From contig JAJSPD010000036.1 of the NCBI GenBank assembly GCA_021307315.1, positions 124,001 to 188,000 of the forward strand: a stretch of 64,000 bases of DNA. Direction: 5' to 3'. The notes below the pieces were generated by a model, which was not told where the DNA came from, ran no database searches, and worked only from the letters and a program-made list of their open reading frames with translations. This DNA comes from Bisporella sp. PMI_857. Taxonomy: Eukaryota; Ascomycota; Leotiomycetes; Helotiales; Helotiaceae. Shown here piece after piece: positions 42,024 to 52,800 of the stretch (its first letter is position 1; every line of letters starts with the position of its first letter). The translations under genes were made by a program, and so were the position numbers.

Positions 42024-44820
42024 ATGCTTTGTTTACTCGGATGTCACAAGCTGGCGGCGTCATCAGACTCCGTTGCAGATATTGTGAGTGAGTCCCGGAA
42101 AAGTGCTGTCCTCGTCTCCCTCGATACAAGAAGCTTCTTGATCTGTTTCCAATGGCACCGAGCCTCGAAAGATCACTTGTGGACATATACCCTCGCATCG
42201 TGGACTTCTCGATTTATTATCATCATATATTTTAGAGCACACCCGCTCAGTAAGTATTCAAGAATGGAGTTGTATCCAAAAGCCACCCGTACTAAGCTTT
42301 GCAGAAGGCTGGGCAGAAAGCTTGCTTGAAAAGTTCAGAAATGAGATTGCGAAGAGGAGCACCGGTATTTCCCAGCAAGCTTCTGAGATCGACGAAGAAG
42401 AGCGAATTGCAGACCACGAAGCCAACAAGACACGATCTGAGACAATCGAAAGTTCTTGAGTGCGAGGCCGGATGAGTTTGCACAGGTGAGGCCTGTTTGT
42501 CATATTCCGTTTTCAAAAAAACTCCGCATTTATTGGCCGCGAGGATGAGCTTCAGGACATCCAGAAGGCTTTGAGCATCTACGGATCATCAAATGATCAT
42601 AGTCAAAGAGCCGTTGTCCTTCACGGTTTGGGAGGTCTTGGTAAGACTAAAATTTCACTTGCCTTTGCCTATCAAAGCTGCAACAAGTATCAATCTGTAT
42701 TGTGGGTGGCGGCAGAAACACTACAAAAGCCACAGACATCATTATCAGGAAATCGGGACGAAACTCAAACTTCAAAGCCAAGAGTCGTCTAATGACGAAA
42801 TTAAAGTTAGGGACGGGGTCTTTCGGTGGGTTAATACAACCGGCAAGAATTGTTTCGTTAAAATCTTTGATCATGAAACTAATTAGTCCGTCCCTACATA
42901 CCATATGATCATACTGGCCGAATGGAAGATCGGGTGCAGTTCTTATCACAACTAGAAATGCATGTCTAGCCCGGGAGTTCAGCATTCCGGCGGAATTCGC
43001 TCTCGGCCTCTTAGATGAAAAGTCCTCGATGAAAATTCTTCTTCGCGGCCTGCCTGAACCACCCACCCCCGAGCAGCAAGAAGCTAACCACCAAATGTGC
43101 TTTAGACTCGGTAATCTACCTTTGGAATTGAGCCGGATTTATAGCTATATCCATGAAAGTGGTGCTCCCTAGATCTTTTCTTAACCATCTATCGAGATTT
43201 TGAAAACTTGCCCGTACTTCACGGAACCTCGCTTCCCGGCTCCACCACTGATTGTGGATACACAGCTGCTACTGTATGGGCGATAACAATGTCGTTACTC
43301 GAGACAAAGTCTGTTTCGACGCTAAGACCTCTCAGCTTACTTGCCTTCCTGGACCAGACGGTACATAATTCTCTCTATACTCGCTGACCCAAGAGGTAAC
43401 ATGCCCTAGGATATGTTATCTCATCTTTGGAGGAACCATCTCCGAAAGTCAACTTACCTTCTGGTTTTAAGCACTTGACGACGCCATTTCAACCGCAGGA
43501 AGGCATCCGACCACTTAAGAATCACAACCTCGTGACGATTGACCATCTGAGGAGAACAATAAAAATTCATCGTCTTCTCCAAGACTTTACCATGATGCGG
43601 TTGACATTAGTCCAAAAAATTGACGCGTTTGAGACGGCGGTCCAGGTACTTCACCACGTATGTTGGTGGTTTTATGGCGTTTCGGCCAGCAGAAGATCGA
43701 CCTGAAATTATCCCCGAGCTCTCTGCGCCAATTAAAAAAAAATTCTGGTCAGAAGCGTGTTCTGTATCACATGAGGACAGAATCAACAAGCAGGTAGGTA
43801 CCTACGGAACCGGGGACCCTTTCACACAGCAGCGCAGCTTTGGGTATTGCCGCGGACATATATAATAGGGATCGGGAACCAAATCTCCTCGATCTGGCTT
43901 CTCTCGCTGGTACAACGGGTACGATATACCGCAATTCCGACAACCCCGCACGTGCGGCAGGGCTTTTTTCAAAGAGGTTAGTTATGTCGAAGAGGCGCTT
44001 AGCTCCGGCATAATTGAGGCACGCAACGAAAGGATTGCTGCGGCATGCGAGCGCATGGCCGCGGCAACGCAGCAGCTCGGCGACTAGAGAGAAGCAGCGG
44101 AATGGCACAGAAAGAATCTGCATGTACTTCTCAACTATCACAATCAAGATCAGGTGAATGTCGCGCTAGCCCTCGTCAACCGGAGCCGGTCTCAGTGGGA
44201 AATGGGCTAGTTAGATGATGCGTCTCGGGCTCTTAGGCGGGTGCCACAAACTGCCCAAACAGCTTTGGCATCCAACTCCAAAGACTTCCAAGCTGCCCGC
44301 GCGTAATTGGAAGTTCATAGGGTGCTCTTGGCGTGAGCACTAACAGATATATCTCCAGACGGAGTTTTGGCCTAAGGGTGCTATGTAGAGTCCATTGGTC
44401 TCAGGAACGGTGGGATGAAGCCTTTAACATCCACAAGCGAGCTTCCGAGGGCCAAGCGCAAACATTTAGTGATAATCATTTCGAAACCGGTGTACTTTGC
44501 CACAGGATGGGCTGCCTTTATGAGCCTTTGATGGGTATCGGAACTTCGATGTATGAAATTCCCGAGAGTGTTACGTTATATTCTAACTGGTCCTTAGAGA
44601 GCATTTCAGAGCTGCACTGATCGTCTTTGAATCAACTCCTGTTCCGATGAAATCTCATATCGTCCGAACGAGATATAAGCTTGGCAATGTTCTTTCACAC
44701 TATGGGGACGCAGAGGAGGCGTCCCAGTTCTTAGCTCTAGCTCGCGCAGGAATGGAGGCATCAACGGGAAATTAGACGGCGTTGATGATACAATGGAATA
44801 TTATGACTTAATAGTGCCAT
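42024..44820 (+). pseudogene. NB-ARC-type NLR pseudogene
   Basis: Pieces in changing frames follow the order of a fungal NB-ARC protein. A helical N-terminal part (AEGWAESLLEKFRNEIAKRS) comes first, then FIGREDELQDIQKAL and the P-loop VVLHGLGGLGKTKISLAFAY near 42614-42673. Then come ILITTRN-like RTAPDL..TRNACLAREF, DLFLTIYRDFENLPVLHG and HRLLQDFTMMR. A region that may once have encoded TPR-like repeats follows (EAAEWHRKNLHVLLNYHNQD near 44090-44150). Many frameshifts and stops make it non-functional. The last recognisable piece lies a little before the solo LTR at 44821. Boundaries are approximate. Confidence 0.7.
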
Positions 44821-45039
44821 TGTTCAAAATAGAGAAAGTCACGTGGCCTTCAGAGAGTATAGGGCAAACGAGTATCAATTGCTGAAGGTTGTAGAACCTA
44901 AACTACAGGAGAGGATCCCTCTACTTATAAAGGTGTGATACTCACAGTAGGCATTACACTAATGCCTAATGTTCCCTACTGGAGCCTACTGGAGCCTACA
45001 ATAGGCTAGGTATGGTCCTTAGACCTAACCTGTTCAACA
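44821..45039. mobile_element. solo LTR, family 1, copy 1
   Basis: Starts TGTTCAAA and ends TTCAACA. Flanked by the 5-bp direct repeat GCCAT (44816-44820 and 45040-45044). Shares most of its length with 49669-49881 and 60028-60245. Contains a TTATAAAG box and repeated GGAGCCTACT units. Confidence 0.9.
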
Positions 45040-45666
45040 GCCATACTAGTTGTGGTGAACGATATTTCAATGTATTTCTCGACAGGAATGTTTTAAGCAA
45101 ACAGAAGAGACAACGGCAAGAATGAATTTTCTATAGAGATGCAACTGAACGTCCCTCCTTTACCGGGAAAGCTGTAGCTCCCATTTCTACCAAGTCATAC
45201 AATCCAGGGGTATTTTCCAAGAATCCCGGCAGCAGTTCCAGCAATGCAGAATCACTTCGTGTGTTCTTCATTAATATCTCGTTTAGACTCAGGTATACTC
45301 GGTGCAGTTACCTCTTGGCCCAATCACCGCAACTGTTGCTGGAAGCTATTCCTCCCGTTCGGTTACCGATGACATGTATGAGAACTGGCCCACTGTGGCC
45401 GTATTAGCATGATGAAGATGTCTGAAGATTCAAAGATCGTACTGGGCAGGGCGAAGCATGGAAGTCCCGCAAGAATTGAGATTGCCAGATCTCTATATCC
45501 AAACCCTTACTTGCTTTGCACACCTTCTTCCATGGTTCGCCTACAAGACGTCAAAGTTAGGAAAAAAACGTCAGGCTGGGCGAAACTTACGCATGATACG
45601 CATGATACGCATGACGGTAGAACGGCTCAGTGTCGCTACTTGGCAAGATTAAGATTTTGTTAAAGG
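45040..45666. other. spacer between solo LTR and Tc1/mariner element
   Basis: No supported gene. A CGCATGATA direct repeat (three tandem copies near 45590-45615) lies just left of the element. Confidence 0.4.
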
Positions 45667-47058
45667 CAGTGCCATCTGAGGGCTGGGGTAGTACAGTACT
45701 AGCCCATAAGTCTGAGTTCGGAACACGAAAATTCGCGTCCTTGCCAACCACCTCTTTTTTAATTAATTTAATTATGGCACAACCACGCACTCCTTTGGCC
45801 CAAATCTCTGGCAATAGAACCAGAAATACCGAATTAACACCCTACGAACGTGGAGAGATTATGGAAGCGCTTAAAATGGGCCACGATCCATCCGAAATTG
45901 CAAAGGTTTTGGGACACCCGAAATCTACGGTTACTACCACGCGACAACGAGCCTTATTACGAGCCAACGGCATAACCCAGCCTCGTAGCGGCCCTAAAAT
46001 CTCATATACTATCCAAGACGTACGACGCCTTACAAGATACTGTCGAAAAAACCCGAAACACACGTGGCAGCAAGTAAAAGATAATTTGGGCTTTGCCTGG
46101 CACAAGCACACTTTACAGCGTATGCTAGAACTTTCAGGCATACTCAATTGGAGAGCTAAGAGTCGCTCTGAGCTTACAGAAGCTCATGCGCGTACTAGGC
46201 TTGCCTGGGCAATAGCTAGGAAAAACTGGACTTTAGAACAGTGGCGCCAATATATGTGGTCAGACGAGTGCTCTGCAGAGCGGGGCAAAGGCGGGGCAGT
46301 TACTTGGGTATTCCGGACAGTCAAAAACGATAAATGGAAGCCAGAGTTCGTGGAGACTTATAAGAAAAGCAAAGACTTGTCTGCTATAGTCTGGGGCTGC
46401 TTTTGGTTCGTGAATAGCAAGATCCACCGGTCAGATCTTTATATAATGGATCGAGACTTCGAAAGCAAGAAATATGGGTACTCCGCACGCTTTTACCTCG
46501 AAGTACTAGACGACCAGATGCTTAGATGCTGGCAGCCAGGCCTCATTTTTATGCAAGATAATGCTTCTATCCATACAGCCAGAACGGTGCAACAATGGTT
46601 CACAAATATAGGCATACCACTAGCTTCACATCCTGCTGTTTCTCCCGATTTGAACCCTATTGAACACATCTGGTGGCACCTTAAAAATTGAGTACTAAAG
46701 AATCACCCTGAGCTCAACCAAATGGGCAATAGTGAAGCTGCTTAACAAGCTTTAGAAGAAGCTTTAATTGAAGGCTGGAATGCTCTTCCTGATAGATTAT
46801 TTGAACAATGTGCCGACAGTATGCCATATAGGGTACAAGCGGTTATTAAAGCAAATGGATGGCACACAAAATACTAATTGTTACGTAGATAGTACCGTTG
46901 GAAAGAGCGCGCAAAACTGTATCAATAGCTTCAATTTTACTTAAATTAGATTAATAATTAAAACGTGGTTGTGTAGCCAATCTGCAGCCTCTATAGTAAT
47001 TTTGGTGCGGGGCGCAGACTTATACACCGGTACTGTAGTGCCTCTCGCACCCAGGCAC
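45667..47058 (+). mobile_element. Tc1/mariner element with imperfect inverted ends
   Basis: The transposase gene is bracketed by imperfect inverted repeats. The left end, from about 45667 (CAGTGCC), and the right end, to about 47058 (GGCACTA), share ACAGTAC and ATAAGTCTG blocks in inverted order. The termini are approximate. No clean TA duplication could be confirmed. Confidence 0.65.
45774..46877 (+). pseudogene. Tc1/mariner transposase, nearly intact
   Basis: 368 codons in one frame from ATG 45774 to TAA 46877, broken only by TGA at 46689-46691 and TAA at 46743-46745. The N-terminal HTH pair (ELTPYERGEIMEALKMG, PSEIAKVLGHPKSTVTTTRQ) and a second HTH are followed by the catalytic triad blocks: WSDECS, FMQDNASIHTA and SPDLNPIEHIWWHLK. 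The family C-terminus (EGWNALPDRLFEQ, SMPYRVQAVI) is still present after the stops. The TGA follows K-N where Trp is expected (TGG to TGA). A truncated product with the whole catalytic core could still be made. Confidence 0.85.
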
Positions 47059-47315
47059 TAACGGCATTGCGCTGTGCCACGGCCGTATCATGTTGTTGTC
47101 TCGTAAGAGCCTTGCCAAGAGACCTGGATTTTGTATTGGCGACAGTGAGTTGCTATGTTCAGGCTTTCTTACCATTTGTACTCAATGAAAGGATCTGCGA
47201 CAGCCTTTTTGATAAAAGTATGTTCGTATTCATAAAGGAACGAGCGGGAATTTTGGTAGTAGTCATAGAGTTGAATGTGCGCAATAGTCTAGAGATCAGA
47301 AGGTTAGGTTCTCAA

Positions 47316-48775
47316 CTAGATACTGTCAGGATAGTGCCTTGCAGTATTGAGGTAACCTTGCGAAGATGTGCCACTGTCCTTTTTGAATAAATCGCTGACA
47401 TCAATTTCCTGACGCGTGACATTAAGGAAGACCTCAAATTCCCGTAAGAATGGTTCAACCAAGGACCTGGGCTCCTGAGTGTGGGCAGCCCAAATATCGG
47501 TTGGATATAACAATTCGACTAATACTGAGCAAGCGTTCTTCTTCATCTTGGGGGATGTCAGAACTCTCGCTGCTGAAGCAACAAGGTGCATGGTTCTCGT
47601 GAAGAAACCAACAGTATCAATAACCCTAGGGGACTTTATTAGGCTATGGCGGTGCGGCGTGGTCCTTCAAACTCACCCTAATACTGGAAACACGCTGTCC
47701 GTGGGCGAGCCTCCTGAAGAAGGGAATCCGAAAAGACCATGGTCGGCAGCGGCCCTATGACACTATCAAAAGCTGGCATGATGTAAGCCCTGGCCTCAAT
47801 GAAGGAGGCATGGATACTTGCTCTCGCTTCTGATCGTCAAATCCATCTAATCATATAATGAAATTGCTGAAGCGCTAACTATACTGCTACAACTGGGGTC
47901 TTGATACTCATCCCCTCTTCATGAGTGATGGCTGATATTCAAACCAATCTCTAGCATTTCCCCAGATGCAAATTGAACTGACCTCGCCTTGCCAACAATG
48001 ATGGCTCCAGCGGCTAGGAGAGTTTCGACGACCGCGGCACTGCGCTTCTTCGGGGGATAAAGTTCCTGAAAAGCCCGGTTCCCATTGCTTTTCCACGTCC
48101 CTTTCACATCTATGTTATCCTTGATTCCAACTCTCAAGCCAGACTGTGGCTTCAAATGTGACGGCTTTTCAAAGAACAATCTACTAGGAATAGGAATGAG
48201 AGATGTTGCAGGGGTTATATATCCGTAAACTCAAGGACAAGACGCCAGTTTCGTTTGGGTTGGGAAGAAGGTGTCTGGGCTTACGTATCGATATGGTCTT
48301 CAGTAGGAGCAACTGGGAATATGAAGGCACCATTTACATCCTCGAGCAATTGCCATGTCTGACAAAGGGCGCTATTTAATGTGAAGTAACGTCTACCACG
48401 GGGATTTCCATTTGTGTCCACACGTACAACATGTACGCTTCGCATATCCCAATCTTCCAGGATCGCGATGTATGAATTATCAAGCTTCAGCGGCTCAAGT
48501 TGCTTGTCTGTCAAGAGGTTAATGTGCTCCAAGAACGAGTTGAGAAAACGTCGTCGTCCTGGAGGTAGGAGTTCACAATAGAGGAAAGTGTTTTGGCAGA
48601 AACGTCCGACCCATCGGGAAAGACGACCACAGAGACAGGCACCAGATCGTCTTCGAAATCTAGAGAAGTGCCGAAAACCAGACGGCGGGAAGCAAGGGGA
48701 GGGCGAGCTTGGTGATTGGAATACAGTAAGGAGCATTCCCACACTAGCAACGGAGAAAGCCATGCTAGAATGAGA
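47316..48775 (-). pseudogene. amidase-family pseudogene
   Basis: Minus-strand pieces in family order. DDLVPVSVVVFPDGSDVSA and LSSIVNSYLQDDDVF come first, then a frame change, then NSFLEHINLLTDKQLEPLKL and VNGAFIFPVAPTED. An intron (donor near 48284) leads to RLFFEKPSHLKPQSGLRVG, IKDNIDVKG, then AAGAIIVGKARSVQFASGE, the amidase-signature N-terminal lobe with its catalytic Lys region. Downstream only DTVGFFTRTMHLVASAARVL and VEPFLREFEVFLNV survive, with frameshifts; the Ser-Ser-Gly region is lost. The first frame change fits loss of one T in the run near 48550. Confidence 0.7.
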
Positions 48776-48990
48776 CGGTGACAGTGGCAGTACGGCCGGG
48801 TACAGAGACGAGGACGAAGAGGCGGGGATGAGTTTTGGAGACAAATGAGCGACAGTATTGTAATATCTGTAATTACTGGACACGTCATGCCTCTCTCCCT
48901 TTGGGTGGAGAGATTCTCAGGGCTCGTGAGGAAAATAGAATGCCCAGGGTGGGTGATGTCTCGCGTACGTCGATCAAAGCGGGTGAGCAC

Positions 48991-49014
48991 GGGGGTGGGG
49001 GTGAGGGTGGGGGT
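48991..49014 (+). other. G-quadruplex-capable G array
   Basis: Four G-runs of three to five bases separated by one- to three-base loops (T, TGA, T), between the amidase pseudogene and the CmcJ-like fragment. Confidence 0.6.
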
Positions 49015-49190
49015 TGCTCGGTGAGGATATTCGCCCCGTACCGCATTCGCGGGAGGACCGGGGAGTGAGGAGGTGAGAGCAATGAGTTGAGCCGTCTTGC
49101 AATGGACACAGGCGCGTGCTATGTCTCTAGTCTTTCGCCACCCATTTTTCCAGTTCCCGATAGTATACAAGTACACATCCTCTACAAACG

Positions 49191-49478
49191 GTGCCTGAGT
49201 TCGACTACTATGACGTGGACGTAGTGGACATCCGCGGAAAAGAGCCGCAACTCAAACTCGACAACGTTGGATTTGAGCTAGCACAGTCCTACACAGCTCT
49301 GAGACATGAAGGCTTCGGTGATTTCCGCGAGAACTCCAAGATATACTTCAAGGAGATCGTGGAATTTCTGAAGAGGTTGTTGGGTGCACAATTTGTGGAA
49401 GTCTATGACTGCACCGCAAGTATTAATCCGCGCTTGACCGGCTACCCAACCGTGCCTTATACTAGCTCTAAGCCCTAA
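49191..49478 (+). pseudogene. CmcJ/NvfI-like oxidoreductase fragment
   Basis: 95 codons from GTG 49191 (no ATG) to TAA 49478. It reads VDIRGKEPQLKLDNVGFELA, then LRHEGF and GAQFVEVYDCTAS, the N-terminal part of the fungal CmcJ-like 2-oxoglutarate-dependent or related oxidoreductase family. The usual about 280-aa protein continues well past this point, so two thirds are missing. Divergent from the amidase pseudogene. Both may once have been part of a metabolic gene pair (inference). Confidence 0.55.
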
Positions 49479-49668
49479 ATTTTCTGCTTACCAGTGACGA
49501 TATAGCACACAAGATATGTCAACCCAATCGCGATATTATCACGCCAGTCAGAACTCAGCAATGGGTGCCCGAGCAGCAGTTTCGGTCAAAAGATACCATA
49601 GAAAGGGGGAAGACAGCTTGAATTGAGCTACAGGCCGGCAGAGCGTTGGTAGTCTAGGCGTCAGATAC

Positions 49669-49881
49669 TGTTCAAAATGGTCACGTGGCCTTCAGAGAGT
49701 ATAGGGCAAACTAGTGTCAATTGCTGAAGGTTATAGAACCTAAACTACAGGAGAGAATCCCTCTACTTATAGGGGTGTGATACTCGCATGTCAACACAAT
49801 GATGCCTACTGTTGCCTACTGGAGCCTACTGGTGCCTACAATAGACTTTAGGTATGGTCCTTAGACCTAACCTGTTCAACA
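49669..49881. mobile_element. solo LTR, family 1, copy 2, at the stop codon of a NACHT gene
   Basis: TGTTCAAA...TTCAACA, flanked by GATAC at 49664-49668 and 49882-49886. The right end overlaps the last codon and stop of the minus-strand gene 49876-54764. Compared with copies 1 and 3 it has a few indels (for example in the GCCTACTG repeats). Confidence 0.92.
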
Positions 49882-52800
49882 GATACCCCGGTCGGCGCCT
49901 TTCTCGAGCAATAACTTTATCACTTCGGTCTGCCCATCGCGAGTCGCCCGCGATAGTGGTGTCCAGCCATAATTATCCCTCGAGTTTGGGTCAGCACCTT
50001 TCTCGAGCAATAGCTTTGTTATCTCTGCGCGCCCATTCCATATCGCCCGCAATAGTGGCGTCCTGCCATCATTATCCTTCAAGTTCGGGTCTGCACCTTT
50101 TTCGAGCAATAGCTTTGCTATCTCTGTATGCCAATCCTGAGTCGCCAGCAATAGTGGTGTCCAGCCACTATTATCCCTCGAGTTCAGGTCGGCACCTTTC
50201 TCGAGCAATAGCTTTGCTATCTCTGCGTGCCTCTTTTGGGTCGCCCGCAATAGTGGCGTCCAGCCATCATTATCCCTCAAGTTCGGGTCTGCGCCTTTCT
50301 CAAGCAATAGCTTTGCTATCTCTGCATGCCCATTCTGTGTCACCCGCAATAGTGGTGTCCAGCCATAATTATCCCCCAAGTTTGGTTCGGCACCTTTCTC
50401 GAGCAATAGCTCTGCTACCTCTGCGTGCCTATTCTGTATCGCCCACAATAACAGTGTCCAGCCAACGTCATCCTTCCAGTTCGGATCTGCGCCTTTCTCA
50501 AGCAATAGCTTTGCTATCTCTGTATGCCCATTCTGAGTCGCCCACAATAGTGGTGTCCAGCCATAATTCTCTCTCGAGTTTAGGTCGGCACCTTTCTCGA
50601 GCAATAGCTTTGCTATCCCTGCGTGCCTCTTTTGGGTCGCCCGCAATAGTGGCGTCCAGCCATCATTATCCCTCAAGTTCGGGTCTGCACCTTTTTCGAG
50701 CAATAGCTTGACTATCTCTGTATGCCCATTCTGAGTCGCCAGCAATAGTGGCGTCCAGCCATCGTTATCCCTCGAGTTTGATTCGGCACCTTTTTCGAGC
50801 AATAGCTTTGCTACCTCTACATGCACATTCTGTATCGCCCACAAAAGCAGAGACTTGCCACCATCGTCCTTTGAGTCTGCATCGACTTTGCCACTCTCGA
50901 GAAGTAGCCTGACGACGGCCCAATGTTTTTGCTTGGCGGCGTATTGGAATGGCGTTGTCTTGCTATTATCTCTAGCATTGTGGTCATCAATAACGGGATG
51001 GAGCAACTCGACGATGGAATCATACCCTTTTTCACATGCTTGATGAAGGGCTTGTTGACCAAAGGGGTCTGCTTTGTTGACGTCGACTCGCCCGCTGGAC
51101 AGTAGTAACTTTACGATTTCAACCGCTCCTGTCCTAGTGGCTATATGAAGAGGAAGTTCGGACTGATGCGTGCTCCCATAATCCTTATTGAGATCTAAGG
51201 AAGCGTCATTGATAAGCAACTCAGCGGTTTCTAAGTTTCCGGAGTCCAATGCTATGCTTAGACATGTGCGGCCCGCAGCATCTTGACCCGGTTGGGAGGC
51301 AAGGCCCCTGGAAATAAAGATGGACAAAGCTTTGTTGCAGCCGTTCTTTGCAGCACTGCCAGCAGCGGTGAAAAAGTCCTTAGCTTTTAGCCATGGGTTT
51401 ACGTCAGGTTGAGAAAGTAACAAATGAGTTAGTTCTAAGTCATCTGCCAAGGCGGCTACGTGCAAAGCTGTCCTTTTAAGACCCCGGCCGTCCTGAAAGT
51501 TTACGTCTGCTCCTCGCTCCAGAAGATACTGGCAGATGTGTATGTGGCCTTTTGCCGCAGCAAGATATAATGGAGTCTTCCGTCCCTTTGACATTTTTGT
51601 GTTGATAGGAATGCCGGCTAGGAGACATGCTTTCACTTTAGCTAAATCTCCTGTAGTGGCGGCTGAGCAGATGACTTGAGGTTCAGTCTTTGAAAAACGC
51701 GGTAAAGCAAAATGGATGGTGGATTGCGTCGAATGAAGTCTTGCGGTATGCTGACTTAAATCCGATTCCGAGGGATATCCGATTTCATTCCTATAGCAGC
51801 CTTCTATAGAACATCTAAATGGTCGATCATGCTCGAGAAGGTGTTGATCTCGGTCTTCGCGTCTCTCAAAGCCACGATAAAACAACTGACACCAAGGCTT
51901 AGGACATTTGTATCGGACCGTGCCGTACAATGTGAGAATAGACATTTCTGAAAAGTTTTCTTCACTAAGTAATACCTCAATTGTGTTTCTGATCGCTCGA
52001 GTTCGGAACTTGATTTTGAAGTTATTCTCCCATTCCCGAGCATCTTCGGCCAGTTCATTGAGACGAAATGACACCGTGTCGGTACAGCACCTGCCTGGTT
52101 CGGGTACACTATTATTGAAGCTCCCGTATGCTTCCATGGCTCTCGACACCGCCTGCAGCGTCCCGTTATAAAGGTCTCCGTCGATTTCTGTTGCTTTCTC
52201 TGTTACCCGGTGGGCATGTTTCCACCAGAAGGCCGCTGCGTAGTCCTGAAATCCATAATAGCCCATAATAGCATGCTTCCTAATCTCACTGCCACTGAGT
52301 CCGAGTGCGAAAGGTCGAGACGTGAGGTAACGTGCGCAGAACAACGCCATGTTGGCGTTTTCACTTGAAATGCACAACCTTCTACTTTGGACCAGGTATC
52401 TGCGAGTCGTTTAGATCCTCAGCTTTAACTTATAAGACTTGCAATTAAAGGAGAGTAAGTGTGTGATTAAATGACTTACACTCTCGCTGTGTGATGTACA
52501 AGCTCTATTACATTATCAGGTTCTGATTCAGCAATCTGACTGCGCTCGACCTCCACTAAAGAGCCGCATAAATACTTGCATGAATCTGACAATTGACGGT
52601 CAGCGTCGGCCGTCTCAGTGTCGACGTTGATGCAAAATCTGCTCTGTATCTCTTTCCACATCAGTGAGCGTTCAGCAGAGATGATCAAGCCTAGAATAAT
52701 TTTTGCCGCCAGTCTCTCAGGCTCAATGGGGTTCTCAAAAACTCGAACTACAACTCGCTCGTACCTACGTAGTCAGTAAAATATCTATGCAAGTTTCAGG

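Noticed and set aside
49854..50711. 285-codon plus-strand frame opposite the ankyrin repeats
   Set aside because: Antisense shadow of the 99-bp ankyrin repeats; its own repetitiveness mirrors the sense repeat.
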